A DNA stretch of 32,300 bases from Modestobacter excelsi (GTDB taxonomy: Bacteria > Actinomycetota > Actinomycetes > Mycobacteriales > Geodermatophilaceae), in contig NZ_SJEX01000060.1 in the NCBI RefSeq assembly GCF_005930495.1, positions 1 to 32,300 of the forward strand. The letters are read 5' to 3'. Below the pieces are notes generated by a model. It was not told where the DNA came from, made no database searches, and saw only the letters and a list, made by a program, of their open reading frames with translations. This document shows, one piece after another, positions 17,373 to 24,296 of the stretch (its first letter is position 1; each line of letters opens with the position of its first letter). A program made the translations under genes and the position numbers.

Positions 17373-18548
17373 TCAGCGGACGACGGACCTCGCCTCGTGC
17401 GGGTCGTCGGTGCCGGCCCGGGCGGCGGCCTCGGCCTGACGGGCCTCGAGCCGCTCGCGCTGCGGGACGACGGTGTACTTCGGGTCCTTCGCGCTGGCCA
17501 TCCCCGCCTCGAAGATGCCCATCCGGGTCATCACCGAGCCGGCGGCCAGCAGCGCCCCACCGAGCACGCCGCCCACCCGGGTGCGTCCGAGCAGCGCGGT
17601 CACCCCGGCGCCGCTGACCGTGCAGGCCTTCGCCGCGCGCAGCAGCTTCCCGGCCTTGCCCAGGTGGTAGGGCTCGCTGACGATGCCGTGCCCGTGCTCC
17701 ACCCGGTGGATGGCAGCCAGCTCGAGCGCCACCCCGGTCAGCGCCACCTTCCGCGACGGCCCGGCCTCCTCGACCGGGGTCAGCGCCATGGTGATGCCGC
17801 CACCGGCGGCCATCGCCGACCCCGCGAACACGAACGGCAGCTCGTCGTGCGGCGCGTGCCACGAGGGGACGGCGGTGTTCGCGATCAGCACCGCGGTGTA
17901 GGTCGCCATCGGACCGCCGAACGCGGCCGCGCCCACCGCCGACGCCTTGCGCAGCGCCGGGAAGGCACCCGCCAATCTCGGCAGGAACGGCAGCACCTTC
18001 GCGGCCAGCTCCAGCACCGGCTGCAGCTCCAGCAACCGGATCCCGGCCGCCGCGGAGGTGAACGCGCTGAACGGCGACAGGATGTAGGAGCCCACCGACA
18101 GCGGCGACGTCGGCTTGAACACCCGCAGCATGTGCAGGAAGCGCTCCGGCCGGCCGAGGTCGTCGATCAGCAGCACGACCGAGGCCAGTGCGCCGATCCC
18201 CGCGGTGTACTCCGCGTTGCGGGCCAGCGTCGGTCGCCCGGTGAACTCGGCGAGCGCTCCGATGACCGACGACGTCCCGGCGGCACCGCCCAGGAAGAAG
18301 TAGAGCGGGACCTCGGGGTTCTTCCAGGTCGGCGACTTGATGATCTGCCGGCCGTAGTAGGAGCTGAACTCCGCCTCGGGCACCATGGCCGCCTCGCGGT
18401 TGCCACTGCCCCAGCCGCCCCCGCCGCCGCGGCGGCGCTTGCGCCGCGGCCTGGTGAGGTCCTGCCCACCGGCCCGGTGCCAGCCGGCGCCGGGCGTCAG
18501 CGGCGCCTCGCCGGCCGGCTCGTCCCCGGTCGTCGGCTGCTCGCTCAC
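17373..18548 (-). CDS. NrfD-like membrane subunit of formate dehydrogenase
   Basis: A 391-residue integral membrane protein of the NrfD/PsrC family, predicted to take electrons from FdhB and pass them to quinone. A basic, Gly-rich cytoplasmic N-terminus (RPRRKRRRGGGGGWG) is followed by SSYYGRQIIKSPTWKNPEVPLYFFLGGAAGTSSVIG, the usual NrfD opening. Eight or so hydrophobic segments follow, including VVLLIDDLGRPERFLHMLRVFKPTSPLSVGSYIL, a hallmark of the family. Unlike E. coli FdnI it carries no cytochrome-b heme pattern. The GTG start at 18548 (MSEQPTTGDE) follows a GGGGG run; ATG at Met ~52 is an alternative. It lies 82 bp after fdhB, separated by a perfect inverted repeat, in an fdhA-fdhB-nrfD-like operon. 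Confidence 0.86.
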   Translation of the reverse strand: MSEQPTTGDEPAGEAPLTPGAGWHRAGGQDLTRPRRKRRRGGGGGWGSGNREAAMVPEAEFSSYYGRQIIKSPTWKNPEVPLYFFLGGAAGTSSVIGALAEFTGRPTLARNAEYTAGIGALASVVLLIDDLGRPERFLHMLRVFKPTSPLSVGSYILSPFSAFTSAAAGIRLLELQPVLELAAKVLPFLPRLAGAFPALRKASAVGAAAFGGPMATYTAVLIANTAVPSWHAPHDELPFVFAGSAMAAGGGITMALTPVEEAGPSRKVALTGVALELAAIHRVEHGHGIVSEPYHLGKAGKLLRAAKACTVSGAGVTALLGRTRVGGVLGGALLAAGSVMTRMGIFEAGMASAKDPKYTVVPQRERLEARQAEAAARAGTDDPHEARSVVR

Positions 18549-18562
18549 GCCGCCACCCCCTG

Positions 18563-18619
18563 TCGCCAGGAGCACGCGTTCGGCGAAGGCTCCGGTCGCC
18601 AAAGGCGTGCTCCTGGCGA
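18563..18619 (-). repeat. 15-bp perfect inverted repeat between fdhB and the NrfD-like gene
   Basis: TCGCCAGGAGCACGC (18563-18577) and its exact complement (18605-18619) flank 27 nt that can form a second, imperfect inner stem (TTGGCGA with TCGCCGAA in the transcript). It fills most of the 82-bp gap inside the fdh operon. It could act as a partial terminator, an RNA-processing or stability element, or be a REP-like palindrome. Confidence 0.6.
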
Positions 18620-18630
18620 GTGCACAAGGC

Positions 18631-19707
18631 TCATCGCTTCCGCCCCACGAAGGCCGAGGCCACCACGCCGACGATGACCGCCGCGCCGGTCGCCGCGGCC
18701 TTCCACATCGACGGCAGGTCCCGGGTGGTGACGATCGGGTCCGGCGGCAGGCCGTAGACCTCGGGCTCGTCGAGCAGCAGGAAGAAGGCACCGACGCCAC
18801 CGACGCCGTCGGCCTCGTCCCGGCCGTAGAGCCGCGCCGTCTCCACGCCCTGGCCCTTGAGCGTCGCCAGCCGCGCGTCGGCCCGGGCCTGCAGCTCGTC
18901 GAGGTCGCCGAACTGGATCGACTGGGTCGGGCAGGCGGTGGCGCAGGCCGGCTGCAGCCCGTCGGTCAGCCGGTCGTAGCACATCGTGCACTTGAAGACC
19001 CGGCCGTCGTCCTCGCGCTTGTCGATGACGCCGTAGGGGCAGGCCGGCACGCAGTAGCCGCAGCCGTTGCAGATGTCGCCCTGGACGACGACCGTGCCGA
19101 ACTCGGTGCGGAACAGCGCACCGGTCGGGCAGACGTCCAGGCAGCCGGCGTGCGTGCAGTGCTTGCAGACGTCGGAGGACATCAGCCAGCGGATCTGCTT
19201 GTCGCTGCCGCTCTGCCCGGTCTGCGGGTCGAACTCGCTGAGCGACTGGGCGTTGAGCACGCTGGTCTGCGCGTTCAGCGTGCTGTCGGCCTGCGGGCTG
19301 ATCGGGTTGACCGGCTGCCCGGAGTCCTGCCGGTCGTCGCCCGGTCGCCCGAACACCGGCATCGGCAGGTCCACCGCGCGGCTCTGCTCGATGAACGCCA
19401 CGTGCCGCCACGAGTTGGCGCCCAGCTGGCCGGTGTTGTCGTAGGACATGCCGGACAGCCCCATGGCGTCCCTCGTGCCGTGCGAGTCGTCCATCGGGAG
19501 CGTGTTCCACTCCTTGCAGGCCACCTCGCAGGCCTTGCAGCCGATGCAGACCGACGTGTCGGTGAAGAACCCGACCCGCGCCGGGTGGTCGGTCTCGTAC
19601 CCCGCCTCACCCTGGACGTCGGGCAGCGGCCCGTAGAGCCGGTTCCCCGTGACGGGGTCGGCGTGGTCCTTGCTCAGGCCAGGGCTCGCCGAGCTGACGG
19701 TGGTCAT
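18631..19707 (-). CDS. fdhB: Formate dehydrogenase iron-sulfur (beta) subunit
   Basis: A 358-residue electron-transfer subunit that relays electrons from FdhA to the membrane subunit. Four cysteine clusters are visible in the FdnH order: CIGCKACEVACKEWN, CKHCTHAGCLDVCPTGALF, CNGCGYCVPACPYGVI and CTMCYDRLTDGLQPACATACP, fitting four [4Fe-4S] clusters. The C-terminal part ends in a single hydrophobic helix (AAATGAAVIVGVVASAFVG) capped by RKR, which anchors the protein with its bulk on the basic, cytoplasmic side. The N-terminal third has an insertion (residues ~75-125, Gln/Ser/Asp-rich) typical of actinobacterial members. ATG at 19707 lies 22 nt after the fdhA stop, with a GCGGGGAA ribosome-binding site. 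Confidence 0.93.
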   Translation of the reverse strand: MTTVSSASPGLSKDHADPVTGNRLYGPLPDVQGEAGYETDHPARVGFFTDTSVCIGCKACEVACKEWNTLPMDDSHGTRDAMGLSGMSYDNTGQLGANSWRHVAFIEQSRAVDLPMPVFGRPGDDRQDSGQPVNPISPQADSTLNAQTSVLNAQSLSEFDPQTGQSGSDKQIRWLMSSDVCKHCTHAGCLDVCPTGALFRTEFGTVVVQGDICNGCGYCVPACPYGVIDKREDDGRVFKCTMCYDRLTDGLQPACATACPTQSIQFGDLDELQARADARLATLKGQGVETARLYGRDEADGVGGVGAFFLLLDEPEVYGLPPDPIVTTRDLPSMWKAAATGAAVIVGVVASAFVGRKR

Positions 19708-19729
19708 CGCGTTCCCCGCTCGTCGTTGG

Positions 19730-22700
19730 TCACGCGCCGGCCTCCGTCATCGCGCTCGGGTCCTCGTCGGGTGCCCGGCCGTTGACGCCGACCTTGCCCG
19801 ACTCGACCCCGGCCCGGGTGCGGTAGGACTCGACGAACTCCAGCAGCTCCGGCCCGCGCGGACGCCGTCCGGGCACGATGTCGGCGGTGCTGACCTTGTC
19901 CTCCTGGATGTGGGTGTTCGCGTCGAGCACGATGCCCAGCAGGTCGTTGGCGTTGTCGCCGGTGGACAGCCCGCTGTAGGACCAGTGGTAGGGCATGCCG
20001 ATCTGGTGCACGACCTGCCCGCCGCGCAGCTTCACCGGCCGGATCCGCTCGGTGACCAGCACCTTCGCCTCGATCGCCGTCCGGGCGCTGACCAGGGTGG
20101 CGAACTCGCCGTTGACCAGCCCGCGCAGCTCGGCGAGCTCCGGGCTGACCTCGACGAAGAACTCCGGCTGGAGCTCGGACAGGTAGGGCAGCGTGCGGCT
20201 CATGCCACCGGCGGTGTGGTGCTCGGTGAGCCGGTAGGTGGTCACCTGGAACGGGAAGACGTAGCTGAGCGAGGGGTTCTCCCGGTTCCACGGCCCGGCG
20301 ATGCGCTCGATCGTCGGGCTGGACTGCTGGTCGTAGAGGGAGTTCTCCACGACCGACTCGGCCGGCTCGTAGTGCGTCGGCAGCGGGCCGTCGACCAGTC
20401 CGGACGGTGCGTACAGCCAGGCCTTCCCGTCCATCTGCATGATGAACGGGTCCGCCCCGCCGATCGCGGCCTGCGCCCGGGCACCCTCCGGCGGCACGTA
20501 GTCCGGCCGCTTGTCCGCCTCGAAGTCCGGCACGTCGTCGCCGGTCCACCTCCCGGCGGCCTCGTCCCAGTACACGTACTTCTTGCGCTCGCTCCACGGC
20601 TTGCCGTCGGGGTCGGCGGAGGCACGGTTGTAGAGGATGCGGCGGTTGAGCGGCCAGGCCCAGCCCCACTCCAGGGCGACCGGGCCCTGCTCCCGACGCG
20701 ACTTGCGCCGCGCGGCCTGGTTGACCTCGCCGGCGTAGACGCCGGAGTAGATCCAGCACCCGCTGGTGGTCGACCCGTCGTCCTTGAGCTCGAGGTACCC
20801 GCTGACCGCCTTGCCGTCGGGGCCCACGCCGTTGATCTCGCGCAGCACCGCTGCTGCGTCGGGGTCGGCGGTCTCCCCGATCGTCGGGTAGTCCCACGTC
20901 AGGTTCAGCAGCGCCTGGTCGCGCGGGTCGGTGGACCCGGCCAGCCGCTTCCGCAGGATGCGGCCCAGGTGGAAGTAGAACCACAGGTCGCTGCGGGCGT
21001 CGGCCGGCGGCTCGACCGCCTTGTGCCGCCACTGCAGCACCCGCTGGGTCTGGGTGAAGGTGCCTTCCTTCTCCGTGTGCGTCGCCGCCGGCATGAAGAA
21101 GACCTCGGTGCCGATCGTCTCCGGCGCCATCTCGCCGGACTCGATCTCCGGGCCCTCCTTCCAGAAGGTCGCCGACTCGATCATCTGCAGGTCGCGGACG
21201 ACCAGCCAGTCCAGGTTGGCCAGCCCGAAGCGGTTCATCTTCCCGTTGGGCGACCCGACCGAGGGGTTCTCCCCCACCAGGAAGTAGCCGTGCACCTTCC
21301 CGGCGATCATGTCCGCGATCGTCCGGTAGGAGCTGTGGTCGCCGTTGATCTTCGGGATCCAGTCGAACCGGAAGTCGTTCTCCGGCTGCGCCGCGTCGCC
21401 GAACCAGGCCTTGAGCAGGCTGACGGTGTACGCCCGCTTGTTGCCCCAGAAGCCGGCCTTGCCGGCGGCGTCGGCCACGTAGTCGTCGACCGTGGAGTGC
21501 ATGGCCGCGTGCGGCATCGGCAGGTAGCCGGGCAGCAGGTTGTACAGCGTCGGGACGTCGGTCGAGCCCTGGATGCTGGCGTGCCCGCGCAGCGCGAGGA
21601 TGCCGCCACCGGGCCGGCCGATGTTGCCCAGCAGCGTCTGCAGGATCGAGCAGCTGCGGATGTACTGCGCGCCGACGCTGTGCTGCGTCCAGCCCACGGA
21701 GTAGACCCACGCCGTCGTCCGCTCGCGGCCGCTGTTGCTGGTGACCCACGTCGCGACCTGCTCGAAGACCTCCGGCTCGATGCCGCAGACCTCGGCCACC
21801 ACCTCCGGGGTGTAGCGGGCGAAGTGCCGCTTGAGCACCTGGAACACGCTGCGCGGGTGCTGCAGCGTCTCGTCCCGCAACGGCTTGGCCGGGATCGACG
21901 CCCCACCGCTGCCCAGGGACTGCGCCTGGTCGGCGGACTTGACGTCGTGGTCGTCGCCGATGGCCTCCTGCTCGGCGGACCCCTGCGGGTCGTCGGCGCC
22001 GGAGTGCGGCGTCTCCTCGTACTCGTACGCCCAGCTGTCGGTGTCGTAGTGGCCGTGCTCCGGGTCGAAACCGGAGAACAGGCCGCCGAGGTCCTCGGTG
22101 TCGACGAAGTCCTCACCCACCAGCGCCGCGGCGTTGGTGTAGGCGACCACGTACTCCTTGAAGTACAGGTCGTTGTCCAGGACGTACCGGATCAGCCCGC
22201 CGAGGAAGGCGATGTCGGTGCCGATGCGCAGCGGGACGTGCAGGTCGGCCACCGCGCTGGTCCGGGTGAACCGCGGGTCGATGTGGATGACCTTGGCCCC
22301 CCGGGCCTTGGCCTCCATCACCCACTGGAAGCCCACCGGATGGCACTCGGCCATGTTCGAACCCTCGATGACGATGCAGTCGGAGTTCGCCAGGTCCTCC
22401 TGGAAGTTGGTCGCGCCACCACGGCCGAACGAGGTCCCCAGACCGGGGACGGTGGAAGAGTGCTATATGCGGGCCTGGTTCTCGATCTGTATGGCGCCCA
22501 GCGCGCTGTACAGCTTCTTCATCAGGTAGTTCTCTTCGTTGTCCAGCGTCGCCCCGCCCAGGCTGGCCAGGCCCATGGTGCGGTTGACGCGCTTGCCCTG
22601 GTCCTCGTCCTGCCAGCCCTTCGCGCGGGCCTCCAGGACGCGGTCGGCGATCATCTCCATCGCCGTGTCGAGGTCCAGGTCCTCCCAGTCCGCGGCGTAG

Positions 22701-23023
22701 GGCCGGCGGTACTTGACCGTCGTGACGCGGCTGGGGCTGGTGACCAGGGACAAGCTCGCACTGCCCTTGGGGCAGAGCCGGCCGCGGCTGATCGGCGAGT
22801 CGGGGTCGCCCTCGATCTGGACGATCTCCTCGTCCTTCACGAACACGCGCTGGCCGCAGCCGACCGCGCAGTACGGGCAGACCGACGTCACGACCCGGTC
22901 GGCGGTCGCCGTCCGGCTGACCACCTGCTCGGTGGCCTTGCTGCGCGCGGCCACCCCCCGGCCGAGCGGGTCCGCGCCGGTGAGCTGCCGGAACACCGGC
23001 CATGCGTCGAGCCACGTCTTCAC
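19730..23023 (-). CDS. fdhA: Formate dehydrogenase catalytic subunit, selenoprotein read through an in-frame UAG (Sec187)
   Basis: A 1097-residue FdnG/FdoG-type molybdopterin enzyme oxidising formate to CO2. A first [4Fe-4S] site is CPYCAVGC (Cys49, 52, 56) with GRLCPKG. The frame runs TLDNEENYLMKKLYSALGAIQIENQARI, then TAG (22463-22465, codon 187), then HSSTVPGLGTSFGRGGATNFQ and on without a break to the TGA at 19730. In homologues the residue at this exact spot, ARI/V-(U/C)-H, is Sec or Cys and binds the metal. The downstream GSNMAECHPVGFQW, VIHIDPRFTRTSAVAD, YSVGWTQHSVGAQYIR, WPLNRRILYNRASADP and TTYRLTEH motifs are all intact. A SECIS-like hairpin follows the TAG. GTG at 23023 (VKTWLDAWPVFRQLTG) matches the family N-terminus; no Tat signal is present, so the subunit should be cytoplasmic. 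It heads the operon with fdhB and the NrfD-like gene. Confidence 0.92.
22434..22450 (-). promoter_or_regulatory. SECIS-like hairpin of fdhA
   Basis: In the transcript GUCCCC-GGUCU-GGGGAC forms a perfect 6-bp stem with loop GGUCU, starting 12 nt after the UAG codon. The E. coli fdhF SECIS also places a stem-loop about 11 nt after UGA and shows GGUCU at its tip. The Gly codons here are GGU and GGG, unusual choices in a genome that prefers GGC, which suggests selection on the RNA shape. No bulged U corresponding to E. coli U17 is visible. Confidence 0.75.
22463..22465 (-). other. UAG codon recoded as selenocysteine
   Basis: Codon 187 of fdhA. It follows an AUA Ile codon, which is itself normally very rare at this GC content, and precedes CAC His. 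UAG differs by two bases from UGA and from both Cys codons, so a single sequencing error or point mutation does not explain it. UAG-encoded selenocysteine has been reported from Geodermatophilus and Blastococcus (Söll laboratory work, 2016, from memory). Confidence 0.85.
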
Positions 23024-23047
23024 GATCGGGAGCTTGCCACCCGATCG
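23023..23047 (-). repeat. Hairpin overlapping the fdhA start codon
   Basis: In the transcript CGATCGGG pairs with CCCGATCG (8 bp, 9-nt loop TGGCAAGCT), and the 3' arm ends with the first base of the GTG start. It could limit ribosome access. A six-codon mini-ORF (GTG GCA AGC TCC CGA TCG TGA) begins at the top of the stem and its stop overlaps the fdhA start. Confidence 0.4.
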
Positions 23048-23330
23048 CCCGCCACGCGCGCTCACCCTGCGCCGCGTCGCGACAGGGGTCCGGCCGGCCT
23101 CAGCCCGGGCCGCGGGTCTCGGCGGTGCGCTGCCCCGCAGAGCGCGGAGCAGGACGGCGGCCCAGGCCCGGGAGGGGCGCCACCGGGTCCGGGCCCGCGG
23201 CGGCAGCGGCGGCCGGCTGGCCGAGCGGGGGCCGGTCGGCCACCATGTGCGCAGCCTGCGTCCGGCCCGCCCGGGCCGGCGCTGCACCGCCCGCGCAGCG
23301 TCCGGCTGCCGGAAGCTGCGAGGAGGAGTC
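23024..23330. other. Divergent intergenic region upstream of fdhA
   Basis: 307 bp between fdhA and the first zinc-ribbon gene. Apart from the hairpin at the fdhA start, I see only GC-rich sequence with no convincing promoter hexamers, no tRNA and no coding pattern consistent over any length. The fdh promoter must lie here, but I cannot place it. Confidence 0.4.
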
Positions 23331-23504
23331 GTGCGCGACGAACAGGCCGAGTCCGTGTCGTGTCACCGCTGCGGGCACAGCTGGTCCCAGCACGCCCCGA
23401 CCTGCGTCGCCTACGACAGCTGCCGGTGCCGGAGCTTCCAGTGGGTCGACCCCGCGCCGTCCCGGGACCTCCTGGGCTACCACCGGCTCCCCCGAACGAG
23501 CTGA
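23331..23504 (+). CDS. Small zinc-ribbon-like protein 1
   Basis: A 57-residue protein preceded by an excellent AGGAGGAG ribosome-binding site (23321-23328), which decides the GTG start at 23331. Five cysteines and nearby His are arranged as CHRCGHSW...CVAYDSCRCRSF, a pattern of a small zinc-binding knuckle pair. The rest is short and acidic/aromatic with no signal peptide. No specific family is recognised. It is divergent from fdhA and 66 bp upstream of a second Cys-rich small gene on the same strand. A regulatory or metal-site role near formate dehydrogenase is possible, but the sequence does not show it. Confidence 0.65.
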   Translation: MRDEQAESVSCHRCGHSWSQHAPTCVAYDSCRCRSFQWVDPAPSRDLLGYHRLPRTS

Positions 23505-23570
23505 CGAGCGGCGGGCCCTGGCGCAGCTGAGTAGCGTCCTCAGCAACACCTCAGGAGGCACGCCATCACC

Positions 23571-23786
23571 ATGGACACCGCAGGATGCCCCGACCACCCC
23601 GCTGGCTGCGGCGGCGACGCCGCGGCGCACGGACCGCAGGTCCCGACCGCCCGACCCGCAGCCGAGTCCAGCGTCGACTGCCCCGAGTGCGGTGAGCCCA
23701 GCAGCCCGCAGCGGATCGCGAGCTGGGGCCACTGCCGGGCCTGCCGCACCGCGGACTCCCGCGCGAAGAGCCCGCTGCGCTGGTGA
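23571..23786 (+). CDS. Small zinc-ribbon-like protein 2
   Basis: A 71-residue protein. AGGAGG at 23553-23558 lies 12 nt before the ATG, slightly long but the only good site. The N-terminal third has CPDHPAGCGG; the C-terminal half has CPECGEPSSPQRIASWGHCRACR, a standard C-x2-C...C-x2-C zinc ribbon as in small FmdB-like or rubredoxin-like knuckles. It ends SPLRW, and the stop lies 17 bp before the end of the opposing small gene. No specific family is recognised; it is likely co-transcribed with the Cys-rich gene at 23331. Confidence 0.65.
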   Translation: MDTAGCPDHPAGCGGDAAAHGPQVPTARPAAESSVDCPECGEPSSPQRIASWGHCRACRTADSRAKSPLRW

Positions 23787-23803
23787 CCGCACGCCGCTGA
23801 CGG

Positions 23804-24203
23804 TCAGCAGGCCGTCTCGGCACGGGACACCCAGACGCCGGACCCCGCCGCCACCAGGCGGTACCCCGCCCGTTCCCGGTCGTCCACGGCCACCAGCCAG
23901 CACTCCGACGCGTCGCTGGACATCCCGGTCCACCAGCCCTGGTCGCCCGGTGCGTCGCGGCCGGAGTGCACGGCCGGCACGGCGGAGTGCACGGCCGGCA
24001 CGGCGGAGTGCACGGCCGGCACGGCGGAGTGCACGGCCGGCACGGCGGAGTGCCAGCCCGACCACTCCCGTTGCGCGGGAGCCCCAGGCGCCGGTGCGGG
24101 CCGCCAGCGCGGCGGACGCCGCGGCGAAGCCGAGGACCAGCGCCCCGACCACGACCAGGTCGACCGCGCGCGGACCGACCGCGCCGTCCGGCCCCCGCTG
24201 CAC
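23804..24203 (-). pseudogene. Small membrane-protein gene split by a frameshift near a 21-bp repeat array
   Basis: Two segments with near-100% G/C at third positions lie on the same strand but in different frames. The upstream one, from GTG 24203, encodes a single transmembrane helix, AVDLVVVGALVLGFAAASAALAARTG. The downstream one, ending at TGA 23804-23806, encodes DQGWWTGMSSDASECWLVAV and on to SRAETAC, a compact soluble tail. The 21-bp repeats (23963-24053) sit between them. Since 21 is a multiple of three, copy-number change alone would not shift frame, so there must be a separate indel or an assembly error in the array. A short stand-alone C-terminal ORF starting inside the repeats is an alternative. 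Confidence 0.4.
23963..24053. repeat. 21-bp tandem repeat, about 4.3 copies
   Basis: Four identical 21-bp units start at 23963, 23984, 24005 and 24026, plus a 7-nt partial copy at 24047. Each begins GGAGTGCACGG and ends CCGGCACGGC, with GTGC/GCAC arms that could form small hairpins. On the minus strand the unit reads as a 7-residue repeat in any frame. Perfect identity between copies suggests recent expansion. Confidence 0.9.
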
Positions 24204-24296
24204 GAGGGGGCATGCTGCCAGGGCGCCTCGCCCCCTTCGGGTGAGGGTCGCGCCGCTGGTCTGCAGAGCCGCCGGGCCGGTCCCGACAACCCTGGG

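Noticed and set aside
19730..23287. fdhA as a pseudogene or two separate genes (stop at 22463).
   Set aside because: There is no frame change, the stop sits on the Sec/Cys position, the sequence between the two pieces is family-like, and a SECIS-like hairpin follows. A start at the Met at 22354 would lose the 5' half of the active site.
19649..23530. A very long open frame on the plus strand across fdhA and fdhB.
   Set aside because: It is antisense to genes with clear family motifs. The translation is rich in Arg/Gly/Gln with no domain, as expected from GC bias.
23963..24053. CRISPR array.
   Set aside because: The 21-bp units are directly adjacent with no spacers, and there are no cas genes.
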